A stretch of DNA of 64,000 bases from Mixia osmundae IAM 14324 (GCF_000708205.1 NW_014575561.1:923047-987046); one strand, 5' to 3'; shown: positions 33,062 to 46,101, counted from the stretch's first letter. Made by a program: numbers and translations. The notes: generated by a model from the letters alone, not told the origin.

Positions 33062-34384
33062 CTACACCGTCTGTGTCGAGGCTGTGAAGTATGCGCTCGC
33101 ATACGAGACTGAGCTATCGGAGAGCTTCTTGACTAGACTACTCCTTTCATAGCGCACAAATTTAAGTCGGACGTCATCCTGAGCGAAGCCAGCAGTCTTG
33201 CTGTCTTGCAAGCTTGCGATGGTGGCGAGGAGCACGCCAATGGGGTGACGACCGCAGATGGTATTCTTTGTTCGTGTGAGATAGCTTGCAAAGTCACGGT
33301 GGGCGTCTTGAGCAGACTTTCCGCTGTCTTTTGTCAGCTCAACGTGTCGCATGCCTTCCCGATCGATAAGCTCAATGGATTTGTGGATTGGGAAGTCTGC
33401 GTGAGCGCTGTTGGTCTTGGCCAGCTGGACAGGTGCCGAAGAGTCTTCCTTCGGGACATAGTAAGTATAGCCAAAGCGCGTGCCCCTGATGCGCTGCAGA
33501 TCAGTACTAGGCACGGCGATGTCAAAAAGCGCGCTCACCAGTGGCAAAAGTCGCTAGATATCACGAACAGCGTATCCTCGTCTGCGAGGTACGGCGCGAG
33601 TAATTTGCCGAATGCAGACTCCTTGCTTGTCGAGATGGATCCGACCATGATGGGCACGATGTTGACTGCGTGTCTGCTGGTGCGGATGAGCGCTGGACCG
33701 ACCTGAGTAGCAGTTTGCGTACCCCTGAAAGACTTTGGCGATGTAGGGTAGCTGCATCTCTATACTGTGCTCGTCGTCATCTGCAGACGGTGACATGTCC
33801 TCGAATTGGCGCGTCGCTCGCAACCGCGCGATCGCTACCGAACTTCGTCAGCCCCGTTGTATGCATGGCAAGGAGCACACGCACTATCCAGATCCAGGGG
33901 GAGATTGCCAAGCGGCGTCTTGTATGACGAGCGCTGAGACAGCGCGCAGCCATTGAGATAGACATGATGTGACGGCCCTAATATAAAGACTCGCTTGCTG
34001 CAAGTCCTCATGATCAGCCATGATACAGCATGAGGATGTTGAGAGCGCGCTATGCAAAAGGTTCGATACAGGCGTATGCCCAGGCCGCTGCTGCGCCAGA
34101 ATACGCATAACCGGCATGCCTGCGGACATATGAGCTCGACACGGGGACGGTGACAGTGTGCATACGGAGATATGATGGCCTTGAGATTGGGCACCGGCGG
34201 GGCAAAGTCCTTGTCTTCTTGGCATGGCGTAGAATCGACTTCGCCTAGCCAGTCAGACAAGAGCTCGTCAAGCGTCTTTGCTGCTCGTGGAGTACATCAG
34301 CTCACGCCGGCAGCGTCTCATGCAGTGCGTACAATCATCATCATACCAGCTGCCTGCGTGCGTTGCCGGACGAGCGCCTGACAT
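33062..34384 (-). CDS. MEMO1 family protein
   Basis: Homologue of human MEMO1 and yeast Mho1, a small fold related to extradiol dioxygenases; human MEMO1 binds copper. The 5' exon reads [18 protein letters not shown] and is joined by a 52-nt intron (34281-34332) to [14 protein letters not shown], reproducing the family opening (R-x-A-S-H-A-G-S-W-Y). Further blocks are [12 protein letters not shown]-like [57 protein letters not shown], the SSDFCHW region (reconstructed over an intron near 33550) and [20 protein letters not shown]. Metal-binding His of [15 protein letters not shown] and SDFCHW are present. It ends [14 protein letters not shown], matching the family end. Five or six exons. Confidence 0.93.
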
Positions 34385-34511
34385 GTATGCTGATGGGGTG
34401 ATGCAATCAATTTGGACGTCACAAACACGACACGACACGCGATCTCATATCATACGAACTCGACAGCGGAGGAAAAGAGGCAAGAAGCGCAAGCATGCAT
34501 GATGGCAAAGA

Positions 34512-37500
34512 TCATAGCTTGAGCTGCAAACCAGCATTATCAGGAAGAATTGGCTTGGTGCGTTGAGCTTTGCGAGTATCGCTTGGCTTGCCGGCACTTG
34601 CGAGTAGCTGTACGCCGCGCTGCTTTGACAGCTGATCGACTGCCTTTTGCTTCTGCGCCCTTGAGCCACTACCGTACTTATCAACGGTCGCCGCGAGTAC
34701 TGCTCTCTCTTTGCGTCGCCTCTGGCGATCTGCCTTCTTTTCCTGACTCGACTTTTCTTCGCTCGTCGCGCTGATTGCAAGCTTTGGCTTATAGACTTCC
34801 TCTGGCGCCATGAGACTTGCAGTAGATTGAGCGGTTGGCAGTGCACTTTCCAGTGTGACCGAGGGTAGATTTGCAACGGTGGTGATTGTTGCTTGCGGCT
34901 GGGGTCATAGATCAGCCGCGGGAAAGGAAGACAGGGCAGGAGACGTACAGGTTTTGGCGTGTAATGCGCGTTGCTGAGCGCATCGAGCCTGCCGCAGACG
35001 TCCTCGAACAGAGCAGAGAGCTCCTCGTGCTGCTTGACCAGCTTGGCGTCTCTAGCATTGACAATCTTGCCACCAGCCGCAAGTTCTCGCTCCTCAGCGA
35101 ACTCATCTGCATAGACATCTGCCAAGCCGCGCGAAGATTGCTCCATATCGAGCTGGAGCTGCGAAGATGGGATGAATGCCTTGGGATCGAATGGTAAGCG
35201 CTTCACGACATCATCATAATTCGCCTGCTCGTCCGCTTTAGCTCTACTCGACGCACATGCAAACGCGACTAACGTCGAGAATTCTTTGCTTGATCTTGGC
35301 CTCGAGAGTGAGCGTAACTTCTTCGGTCACCACGGGCACGACCTTGCTCGAGTGCTCGAATTCGAGATCTTCTTCGAGCAAGCTATTCTGCGGTCGATCT
35401 CGACTGCGCACTTCCCCCTTGAGCGCCCAATCCTTCTCTGCAATGTTCTCTGCTTCTAGCTTCCTGATCTGAGCGTTGAGTGCCGCAAGACGCTTCTGGT
35501 GCGTCGATAGACCTGATGCTGATTTGTCCTCCTCGTCGTCCAACAGATTGTGCCTGACGCGAGACATGACTTCCGTACCATCATCCTGCTCGTCCTGTAG
35601 TCCGTCCGCAAGATCGTCGTGCATGTCTGCGTCGCTCGGCAGATCCGTGCCCTCGTCGTGCAAGACGTCCTGCTCTTCGCCGGATGAGCCGCCTTCGGAT
35701 TCTCCTGCGTCGCTGTCTTCTTCCAAGTCAACGTCGTCATCTACGTCCTCGTCGTCAGAACCTTGTCCGTCAAAGGCTGCTTCGTCATCGTCATCGGAAT
35801 CTTCCGTAACGGGAAAAGCAGGAATAGTGTCAGAATCTTCATCATCGTCTGCGTCACTGCTATCTTCTTCGTCCTCTACTTCATCGGCGATGGAAGGATC
35901 AAGACCGATCTGCGCCAGAGCACGACGGACGCGACTGTTCGAAGCAAACACATTTGAGAGCGAATGACCGGCAGCACCAGGCCGAGCGGGGATATCCTTC
36001 ACTCGCACTTGGTTGTTGAAGCTCACTTTGCGTTTTGCAGCGCCGTTGGCCGAGGCCACCCTGGCAGTCTTGCGAGGCGACGGCTTCTCTGTCTTACTAA
36101 GTGACGATTGCTTCCGTTTCTTCGAGACTGTCACCGGCGCATCAAAAAAGTCGCTATACTTGATATCTGCTACATCTTCGAGGTCCATCGCTTCTGCTGC
36201 TGACTCGTCTGACTCGTCATCCTCTGGCGCTTCGTCGACAGGTGCGAATAAGTCAACGACTTCCTCGTCCCCAACGTCTTCAGGATCGCGCCCTTCTGCA
36301 ATTGCGTTCTGCTTCTGCAGTAGTCGCCTGAGATCCGCCTCGCCTTGATCTGTTTGACGATGAAAGTCGTCTAAGCTGAAGAAGTCATCGTCTACAGGTG
36401 CCCGAGTCGTCGCTTTGACAGCCGATTTGCCGTTCTGAATCGGCGCTGCATCGAAATTGTCAAGCGAAAGGCCAGCTTGTTCGTCTTCGTTTTCTGCTGT
36501 ATTTTCATTGGCTTTAGTCTTTGCCTTCTGGCTGCTCATACTGGCTTTGGCAGGCACAGGCTCCTGCTCCCCTTCTCCTTCTGCATCGCTGTCTGAAGCA
36601 TCGTCGTCGTGCTGTGCAAAGGGATTGAAAGCGTTAGCTTTTGCTTGCGGCTTGACTTTTCGTATGAGTGGAACGTAGTACTCTGGCTCATCGAGCTCAA
36701 AGTCGACTTCTGACTCATCCTGCTGCTGCTGCTCGCTGTCGTCAGTTTCGCTCGACGCAGCATCGTCTGCGGCGAAGGGATCGAAGCCGAGCTCTTCGCG
36801 CAGTGCTTCTAGTTCGTCTGGTGACATACCGCTCGCTTGCTCTGCCTTGGCATTGCGCATGAGCATGAGCGAGTCGTTTGGCACGGCTGTCGCTTCTTCA
36901 TCTGAATCGTCTTCTTCGTCGCTGTCATCTCCGTTCATCGCGTCTGAGCCGTTTCCGTCGGTCTCATCGTCCGAAGGCGCGTTCTCGAGTGCCTCTTCTT
37001 GACCACCGCTCAAGGTATATTTTGCGAGATCGCGTAACCGACTAGCTCGCATGTCAATCTGTGTCCACACGGACGACGCACTGTTTGCAAGTCCGCCAGA
37101 CACAGCGGATGAGGGTAGGTAGAGTTCGGAAAGCGGCGTAGGCGCTAGCAGGGGATGTCGCTCCTTTGCCTTTGATGATAGGCGAGCGGCTTGCTGTTTG
37201 CGCGTCATTGAGCGAGTCTGATGTCGATCTCCGCCACCATTGCTGAGTGCATGTAAAAGCTCGTCTATTCGATCGAGTGCTTCTGGCTCGCTGGCAAGAG
37301 CTAGCAGGACAGCGAGTCAGCAATTTGTCGTTTGCAGCTCGTCTGCTACACACCATAGTCAAAGAGAGCTTTGAGGCCTGACCGCGTAGGCTCTTGCAGA
37401 GTGCGAGCGCTGGAGCTAGGTTCGCTATTTGACAAGCTTTCTAGAGCTGCAGTGGGCTCTGCAAAGAGATGGATGGCATCTGCCAGGCTGTCTGAAAATG

Positions 37501-37750
37501 CTCTGAGCGAGACGAGCGCTTCATCTGCCGAGTTTACAGCCCCTTGGTTGGTCCCATTCGATGCGGCAGGGCTATGCAAAGGTGATGTGCCCGCTTTCGC
37601 CTTGCCTTTGGCCTTTGCGGATGCTTTGCGTCCTACAACTTTGCTCGGTGATGACGATAAAGGACTGTCGGTGCCTGACGACGGCGACCCATTCGAGCCG
37701 CTAGCCTTGCGCTGCCCCTGCTTTGGCGTGCTACCGGTCGCGCGGACCAT
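34512..37750 (-). CDS. U3 snoRNP component Mpp10
   Basis: Small-subunit processome protein needed for 18S rRNA maturation in the nucleolus. MVRATGSTPKQGQRKASG starts at 37750; the upstream in-frame extension is Arg/Ser junk-like. The protein has very acidic blocks, the IKYSDFFDAP motif (typical FF(D/G)xP of Mpp10), a basic segment (RKTARVASANGAAKRKVSFN) and the conserved C-terminal part: STHQKRLAALNAQIRKLEAE, AEKDWALKGEVRSRDRPQNS, LLEEDLEFEHSSKVVPVVTE, then RLPFDPKAFIPS and ARDAKLVKQHEELSALFED. It ends with a Lys/Arg-rich tail (EKKADRQRRRKER) and LPDNAGLQLKL. Four exons. It is divergent from the PP2A scaffold gene with 167 bp between starts. Confidence 0.93.
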
Positions 37751-37917
37751 GGCTACCTGCAGCGTCTCGGGCCGTGAAGAGCGAGCGAGTCTTGATCGTC
37801 TTGCTGCCGGCGGGCGACGACTTCCTCTCCTCGAAAAGTTGTCGATCGTCTGACGCCACCTCCTGTCAGGCGCGACACAAGGCAGGCGACCGCTGGGAGG
37901 AGGCGTAGTCAGCGAGG

Positions 37918-40292
37918 ATGAGCAGCTACGAGTCCGGTGCGCCCCTGATGAGCATGTCCAACGCAATTACACAGCTGCCTGCGCCTGCATCGCTCTCTTC
38001 CAACACGGCACAAGAAGTTGTGCCTTCATCAGGTGAGGCCACCCTCTCACTCGACCAAGGACCGTCTACTGATTTGACTCGGTGCGACGTACGATAGACT
38101 CTGTAGATGATTCTGTCACTGCTTCCGGGGGGTCGGCAGCCAACAACAACGCTCATCTGCTGCATCCACTCGGTCTATTGATGGACGAACTCAAGTCTGA
38201 AGAAGTCACGCTCAGGTTGAACGCCATCAGACGCCTTTCCACCATCTCTCTCGCCCTCGGTCCTGCGAGATCGAGGGAGGAACTGTTGCCCTTTCTGCAT
38301 GACTCGCTCGACGACGAGGACGAGGTGCTGCTCGTACTCGCAGAAGAATTGGGCAATCTCGTCGATTATCTCGGCGGGCCCTCGAACGCGCATCTCTTGC
38401 TCGGTCCGCTCGAGACACTCGCCGCAGTAGAGGAAACGCTCGTCCGCGACAAGGCGCGCTTGTGCTGCCCCTCATAGCTTGTGTATGCTGACAGGCGCGT
38501 CTACGCGCTCTTTGCAGGCAGCAGAGTCGATCAACAAGATTGCAAAGATCCTTTCCCAGCCACAGATCGAAGAACACTATCTGCCGCTCCTGAGGCGTCT
38601 ATCCACAGGGGATTGGTTCACTTCCCGAACGTCCGCCACCGCTCTGTATGGATCAGCTTATCCGAAAGCGACGACGACCATTCAGGACGAGATGAGAAAG
38701 ATGTTCAGCTCGTTATGTACAGACGAAACCCCAATGGTCCGCAGGGCCGCAGCGAAGGAATATGGCGTGCGTACGGAGAGGGATGACAGATCACAGACAG
38801 CTGACATATAGGCCTCGCCTGCAGCCTTTCAGCAAAGTGCTGGACAAGCATCTCCTCATAACAGAAATGTTGCCCGTCTTCCGCAAGCTCTCCACAGACG
38901 ATCAGGACTCGGTCCGACTGCTGACCGTCGAAGCGCTTATCGCGATGGCGCAAGCACTCAACGACGAGGAATGCAACGAATACCTCGAGCCCACGATGAA
39001 GAACATGGTTTCCGATTCTAGCTGGCGAGTACGCTACATGATTGCCGACCACTTTGTAGAGGTCAGCTCTCCGGCCTCGTGCGGACACATGTGCTCATAC
39101 GATCAGGACAGCTCTCGACTGCAGCAGGAGAAGACATCATTCGCGAGGATCTCGTCGCAGCCTTCGTTCATCTTTTGAAGGACAATGAGGCCGAAGTCAG
39201 GACAGTAGCAGCCGCGCAGATTCCAGGCAGGTCAAGTATGCCCCATAACATAGACCGTACTGACCGGCTAGAACACGCAATGCAGGCTTTGCAAAGCTTG
39301 TCGACAAGGACGTCATTCTGGCAAGGCTGCTGCCATGCGTCAAGGACCTCGCGACAGACACGTCTCAGCACGTACGCGCTGCTCTTGGCACACAGATCAG
39401 CGGTCTCGCGCCTTTGCTCGGCAAAGAGGCTACCATCGAACACCTCCTACCGCTCTTCCTGCAATTACTCAAAGATGATTTCCCGGACGTGCGACTCAAT
39501 ATCATCAGTAAGCTGGAACAAGTCAACGATGTCATCGGCATCGAACTACTCTCGCAAGCCCTTCTGCCTGCTATTATGCAGCTTGCAGAAGACAAACAAT
39601 GGCGAGTCAGGCAGGCTATCATCGATTATATTCCCCTACTGGCCAATCAGCTCGGCGTACGCTTCTTTGACGAGCAGCTCTCAAACCTCTGCATGACCTG
39701 GCTCGGCGACCCCGTATACAGCATCAGAGAGGCGGCGACGGTCAACCTGAGGAAGTTGACCGAAGTCTTCGGTGTCCAATGGGCCCGCGAAGCCATCATT
39801 CCTAAAGTCCTCGCCATGGGCAGCAATAGCAACTATCTCTTCCGCATGACGACCGTCTTTGCCATCACGGTATGCCTCAATCGATTGTTCATGGACGCTG
39901 CTGATGTGATCTAACACAGACAATGGCGACGGCGCTCGATGTGCAAACGATCAGCACATCTGTGCTCGAGACTGTCAATAGACTCGTAGAGGACCCGATT
40001 CCAAATATCCGGTTTGCAACGGCAAAGTGCCTCGGCGTGCTTGCACAGACTGTAGCTGGCCAAGAGGGCGGCAAGGAAGTCGCGCGAGATGGCATCTTGC
40101 CCGGTCTGCAAAAGCTCAAAGAGGACAGCGATCCTGACGTCCGATTCTTCGCCAACGAAGCCATCGAGGTACGCATCCCAGACTTTGCGCTGCCGTACAT
40201 GAACTCATGAGCACTTTGGACAGGCTGCACATGCGGTCGCTTCTGGACATCAAGTCGGCGCGCGAGATTCCGAGATGTCAATCTCTTCATAA
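37918..40292 (+). CDS. PP2A 65-kDa scaffold subunit A (HEAT repeats)
   Basis: Scaffold of protein phosphatase 2A that binds catalytic and B subunits. [20 protein letters not shown] begins at 37918, an unusual Ser-rich N-terminal extension of about 70 residues before the first HEAT repeat ([20 protein letters not shown]). About fifteen HEAT repeats follow, including [80 protein letters not shown] and [20 protein letters not shown]. Wording is close to animal PPP2R1A. Six or seven introns, the last joining ANEAIE to [12 protein letters not shown], ending SEMSISS. One junction (FVE to [14 protein letters not shown]) uses the AG after CAGGACAG rather than the first AG. Confidence 0.96.
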
Positions 40293-40457
40293 CGGCGCAC
40301 TCGGGCGTGCGAGATGGCAAGCATATGTTCTGAGCTGTACCTAGAGAAATGGAATTATGAACAGATACTCGTTCGCTCCGAGTGAGGCACACAGCACGCC
40401 AAAGTACAACGAGACTGTGCAAAGTCTCGCATGCATGCAACACGTCCAAGTATCGGT

Positions 40458-40865
40458 CTACTCGCTCTTGGCTTTGACCTTCTTGGTCGCTACTGTGCCC
40501 TCTCTGAAGCCGTTCTTGAAGCGTCTCCCAACGTGCTGTGGTGGGCCAGGCAAAGGTCAGCATGTGTAGCTTGCTCGATGCGCGAGCGAGATTTCTGACG
40601 AACCTTGAGGTAAGAGCATCTACCTGTACCCGTCGTCTTTCTTCGCTTAGCCTTCTGGCCCCATTCGTAGCTGCGAGTCTTGGCTGCCGGGTAGCCGCAC
40701 GAGGCACAGGTGCTCTTTTGCTTATGGAAGCAACGGCGACCGCATCTTCGGCAGAGCGTGTGAGCTAGCAAAGTGAGAGTGTCAGCCTACTCGCATCATC
40801 TACTGAATACGCAAAGGCTGACTCTTCGAGTGACGAAGACCAAAGGACGAAGTACCCTTCGTCAT
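40458..40865 (-). CDS. RPL37: 60S ribosomal protein eL37
   Basis: Small zinc-binding protein of the large ribosomal subunit. Three exons: [14 protein letters not shown], then (after intron to 40822) [54 protein letters not shown], and finally [19 protein letters not shown] ending KAKSE. The four zinc-binding Cys (CRRC, CASC) are present. 93 residues is normal. The sequence GRCSYLK replaces the more common GRMRYLK. It shares a short promoter with the ubiquitin-eS31 gene. Confidence 0.97.
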
Positions 40866-41033
40866 CTTGTCGTACTTGCCTCACGCTCACAATTCCTCCA
40901 GGCGAAGGCTTTAGAAATCTCGGTGAAAAGCGTGAGAGAAAGCTGGTGTGGCTCACAACTGCGAACGCGCCGCCTGATCTGGCTGGTATCAACTCTAGGA
41001 TAGGATCAAGTCACACTTGCTTCCTTAGACGAG
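40866..41033. promoter_or_regulatory. Shared 168-bp divergent promoter of eL37 and ubiquitin-eS31
   Basis: The start codons of two ribosomal-protein genes lie 168 bp apart on opposite strands, so both promoters must overlap here. No factor site is claimed. CT-rich initiator-like stretches are present near each start. Confidence 0.8.
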
Positions 41034-41566
<533 letters not shown>

Positions 41567-41617
41567 GCTATCCAAGCTCATCTGTAGCTCCAGAGTGAAT
41601 ATGCATTTGCCTGTCTA

Positions 41618-44600
41618 CTAGCTTGGCTGCATCTTCATCAGGCTCTCTACGACGACAGAAAGCCGCTTATAGTCCTTGAGCAAGAGATCGATGTCTCCCA
41701 ATCGCAGCTCGCTTGCGTCGTGAGCCTCGAGGAACTGCTGCAGAGGCGGCGAGATCGTTTGCGCGTCCTGAACATGATCTGTGTTTGCAGCCGTGAGGGA
41801 GAGATTCGATAAACGTCTGTTCACAAAGTAGCCCTCGTTATGGGTAAGCAGTGACATTGTGCGAGACGCTGGAGCAGGATCGGCAGGGATGCTCGACCTC
41901 AGTGATGACGCGCCAGATGCAGACAGTCGATTGAGTCCCGGGATAGCTGCAAGACGGTCTGATATCGAAGGCTTGTCGTCTTCAGTACCAGGCTGAGCAT
42001 TGATTGCCGTGGATGAGCTCGTCCGCGATAGTCGCGCTTGAACAGGCGCAGCCCCATTGCTTGTGCCCTCGCGGGCGGCCGGAGGTGTCAACTCTGCCAG
42101 CTCTTTGTGTTCGAGCGGTGTGCTCGTCGTATGTGCCCTTCCTCGCGGCTTCTCAGGTGCAGCGATAGGCGTCAAAGGGCTAGATGCCCGTCTGAGCAGG
42201 CCCAGCCGTTTGGTGATCGCACCATCCTCTCCACCCTTGCCATCGAGCACGCTCTTTATCTCGTCTAGCGAGACGGGCTGCTTCGTGAGCAAGCCAAAGC
42301 TTCCTCCTATGAGCCTCACGCCTCCATCGAGCGTTGTAGCTAACCCGCCTGCCACGCCGCCCAGCATGCGTGTCGCGCCGGTGGCGACAATATCCATCTC
42401 TTGCGTGACTCGCGCCCTGATGGATGATGCCGGTGCAGGCTCCAGCTTGGCCTGTGTCGTCTGAGTTGGTGAGCCGTCTTCCGAGCTGCAAGACACGCAA
42501 TCACGTCAGCATGACGACGAAAGGCTGAGAACAGGATATACCTGATCACCCGAGCGGAGCCCATGCCGACACTACTGAGATCGATGTGCAAGAGGTATTC
42601 GACGACTGCTTGCAGGTTGCAGACACAGTATGCGGTCTCGCCGTGAAGCAGGAGCTCGCAACGGAAACGTTCGATGAGACGGAGATGTGAGATGAACTGT
42701 GACGGGTTTGCACGAACGACACTGAAGATGAGGATTGGCAGCAAAAGATCTGCGCTCGATTGACTAGCATTCTGGCCATCTCGCACCGAAGCCTCGCGCA
42801 GAGATGAATTGATGGCATCGGCCATCTCTAGTTCTGTACTGGCTTCGCTTTCGTTGGCGACTTCAGGCTTGGTGGGTATAGCAGGTAGCTTGCTTATACC
42901 ATCGACGAGAGCCTTGTGTATTCTGACGAACAGATCGAGCTTGCTCTTTGGCGTACGATAACTTGCTCCGGAGAGGAGTTTGAGCATCTCGCCGCACTCG
43001 CGCACAATATCTTCGATGCCTTCTCTGAGCGTCTTGTGTGCTTCATCCCACTCTGCAGGTGCGCCGCTGCTGGGCTCCAGCTGCAGACTGAGATGATCGA
43101 GTGAGAAGTCAAGCATGTTCAATCCTGCGATGCGCGACGCAAGATTGACATCGTCTGCGCGATCCTTGCCGTCGTCAATACAGAACAAGCTGTGCCAGAG
43201 GATGAGTCAAGTTCAGTCCAAGATAGAGCTGCTGGAACGTACCGGTCGTATGACAGACCCACAAGAACGTCCTCGACTGCTTCGAGCGCATCCTGAGTGA
43301 CCACCTCCTCGTTAATGCTATCAGAGCTCTCCGTTGATGCTTGGGCAATCCGAGCAATGTCCAGGCAGAGACCCTGATACGCTCTAGCGAGCTCTTCTGC
43401 ACTTGCAGCATACAATGGACCGGTGATTGACGTTTTACCTTTCTTGCTCGTCGACACTGTACGCGCCGTCGAGATACTGACGGCTTCTGAACCTTTCGGC
43501 GGGTCTAGCCTCGCCAGGAATTGCACTACGAGATCACTTGCTTCGGCGGAAACATTCTGGGACCGTAGACGCGATCGACAGAGCTTGGCCGTCGCTTGCG
43601 CAATCTCTCTTGCGAACGCGGCCCTTCGTATGACGCGATCCACAGCTATGGCGCGAACACTGATCAGATCGAGGCTCGGTTCTGGTGAGATTGTTGGATC
43701 GGCCAACGACGGTGGGGATTCTGCCAGTGGCGAGGCAGCGAGCGAGCTAGACGTGGAAATGCTTCGCTCTGCTCTGATGCCGCCGAAGAGGGATGCAAGC
43801 GTTCTGGCTTGCGGCCTGGTGATCTGGCCCTGTGAGTTGTTGAGAGTCGGTTTGGGCACGCTCAGCTTGCTAGGCACAGATAGCAAGTGTAGACATGGAA
43901 AGGCCGGCGTGGTAGAGGAAGACACATAAGGCGGTGCCGAGCCCAGAAGCGTGCTCATGAGCTCCTCGTCCATGCCGGCATCCTTCGTCAGGGTAGAGAT
44001 GCCAGGCACGGCGCTACCGAAGATGACCGTATCGTCTGCTTTGACGCCTCTGAGACCGTTCAGGGTTGCCACCGTCACCGCAGCTGTGCCTGGAGTAGCA
44101 GAAAGAGAATTAGAGTCGAGTAAGACCAGATGGTCGCGTACAAGCGCCGGTGTGATAGTCTCATTTGGCGGCAAGCCGTCTTTGGGCAAGAGAAAAGTGA
44201 CGCGATCGTCACTGAGCGCTGTCCAGACTGCTGTCCAGCCATGGGTATCCTGTGGCGGACGTGCTCCCTTGCCAGTCTGTATCAAGCCAGTGTGCAGCTC
44301 TATGAGCCGCGAGAGCATGAGCCAGCCTGCAGAATTGGTCGATAGGCCGAGGGCCTGTACAGAGCTTTGGAGGCTTTGCAGCTTTAGCTTGGCAGTAGCA
44401 GAAGTCGGCGATGGCGCGGGAGTGGGGTAGTCATTGGAAACAGCTGTGAGAGCCCTACTGGACTCTGCCAGGCTCGAAGAGGACGAGACATTGGTCGGGG
44501 AAGTCAAAGGTTTTACGAGGCTTGCTGAGGTTGTAGGGACGGTCGATAGAACAGACTGCGTCGTGAGGGGCACAGAAGCTAGGGGACTAGCTTGTCCGTT

Positions 44601-44777
44601 GGCTTGTGCCTGGCTCGCTGCATGCAAGCCGCTTCCACTCGTCCGTCCTCTTGACCGTGGCTTGTAGTGTAGCTGCTTATAGTCGCTCGTCTCGGTCTGT
44701 CCGTCGGCACGCTCTGCCAGATGGCCATCTTCCGAGCCCTGTGAGCTCGCCAGGAGAGGATGGTGCTGACCGGACAT
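41618..44777 (-). CDS. VPS9-domain protein (putative Rab5-type GEF)
   Basis: Large protein (about 1010 residues) with a VPS9 catalytic domain, which activates Rab5/Vps21 in endosomal traffic. The N-terminal 130 residues are Ser/Thr/Pro/Ala rich. The helical and VPS9 region includes KLDLFVRIHKALVDGISKLP, then the hallmark ADLLLPILIFSVVRANPSQF, ISHLRLIERFRCELLLHGET and AYCVCNLQAVVEYL, carrying the conserved D-x-x-x-P and Y/T-x-x-x-N positions. The C-terminus has a hydrophobic Gly-rich stretch (ATRMLGGVAGGLATTLDGGV) and a final predicted helix after a long Ser/Pro linker. No CUE domain or zinc finger was seen, so it is not a plain Vps9; it may be a Muk1/VARP-like fungal form. Three or four exons. 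Confidence 0.82.
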
Positions 44778-44915
44778 TCAGCCCATCCAGTGCCCGGGCG
44801 TGCTCCAGATAGGCAAGTCACTCACTTGGTGAGTCGCCAAGTCAAGTCGCGCAGCAATTCATCAAGCTGAGGTTTAGCAAGCTAGCAAGCGTCAAGACGA
44901 GGCCAGCCTACCGGC

Positions 44916-46101
44916 ATGTTCAAGATCATCACCGGCGGCAGCACCAGCGCTCCGCTTGACAGCATGCAGCTTGATGATGCAGCAGGCAGCGCTCAAGTCA
45001 GCGTGCCTGGCGAATTTCTCGCCTCATCTCACGACTGGATGCGGTCAGCCTCTTGGCATTGCGTCACTCTATGGTTGTGTTGAGGCGAACGCGGGACTGT
45101 CACAGTGGCCACGGTACATATGTGGCAGACGAATCGGTCGTGTCGACGATGGCAGGCACGGTGGATCGGGTCAATAAGCTTGTCTCCGTCAGAGCACTCA
45201 GGGGACGCTACAAGCCAGAAGTCGGCGATCTCATCATTGGCCGCATTGTCGAGGCAGGTTACTCGCTCATCAATACACTGTGAGAAGCTGAGCATCGCAT
45301 CAACCAACAGGTACAAGCCAAGCGTTGGAAGGTTGATGCCTCGTCGCGCCAATTTGCCTCTCTGCTACTTTCTTCGATCAATTTGCCAGGTGGTGTACAG
45401 GTGCGTCCTCGCCGGTATCGAGTTTTTCTAGCTGACGCGCAAGTCCTACTTGCAGCGGCGCAAGCTCGAATCTGATGAACTACAGATGCGTACATTTTTT
45501 CAAGAGGGCGATTTGCTCGTTGCAGAGGTGCAAGCGCTATACGCTAACGGCGAGATGAGCTTGCATACGCGCTCTCTCAAGTTTGGTAAAGTGAGTCGAT
45601 CGCTGACGATCCTGTCGTTCCTGCGCTGATCCATCTTGCTCGCTTCCCAAGCTGAGGAACGGCGTACTCGTGCGCGTGCAATCTCAATTGATCGTACGGC
45701 AAAAATCTCACTTCCATGCGCTGCCTTGCGGCGTCAACCTCATCATCGGCATGAACGGCTGGATTTGGATCTATCAGCCTTCGCCAGCAGAGTCGAACAC
45801 CTCGCGCAACAATGGCATCGGCGCAGACGGCCTCGAGACGACTGACACAGATGCATCGATGCTCTATTCGAGCACCAATGATCCCTTGGATAATGTTATC
45901 ATGATAGCCATCGCTCGTACAGCCGCTGTCATCCAGGCATTGGCAAACAACAACGTGCCGCTAACAGATTCGAGCATAGCTGAAGCTTACGAAGTATCGC
46001 AAGAGCTAGAAATTGACGAGCTCGGCACCGCCAACGTCGCCAACCTCGGTCGGCCAGATATCGCTCAGCTGCTTGCAACAGCAGTCCTCTCGCGCGGCTA
46101 A
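44916..46101 (+). CDS. RRP4: Exosome cap subunit Rrp4
   Basis: S1/KH subunit of the RNA exosome. Five exons (introns 45044-45105, 45254-45310, 45401-45455, 45591-45651) give 316 residues. Blocks match Rrp4/EXOSC2 throughout: [112 protein letters not shown] and IWIYQPSP. An acidic/Ser insert ([18 protein letters not shown]) follows the KH region. The second intron has a GC donor (GAG/GCAGGT); only that junction gives RIVEVQAKRW. Divergent from the VPS9 gene with 138 bp between starts, and 58 bp from the end of the velvet gene. Confidence 0.96.
45254..45310 (+). other. GC-AG intron in RRP4
   Basis: 57-nt intron, donor GTCGAG/GCAGGT and acceptor CAACAG/GTACAA. The internal GT (45259) would shift the frame, and the upstream GTCGAG donor would delete two conserved residues (Val-Glu) of the S1 domain. 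Confidence 0.75.

Noticed and set aside
34322-34384. A 25-nt intron near the start of MEMO1, with a start at MRRCR
   Set aside because: A 52-nt intron (34281-34332) and ATG 34384 give the conserved THAGSWY opening and a normal intron length, so the very short intron is not needed.
35476-35967. Serine-rich plus-strand frame opposite Mpp10
   Set aside because: It is the complement of the Asp/Glu-rich blocks of Mpp10 (GAC/GAT/GAG read as Ser-rich); no independent support.
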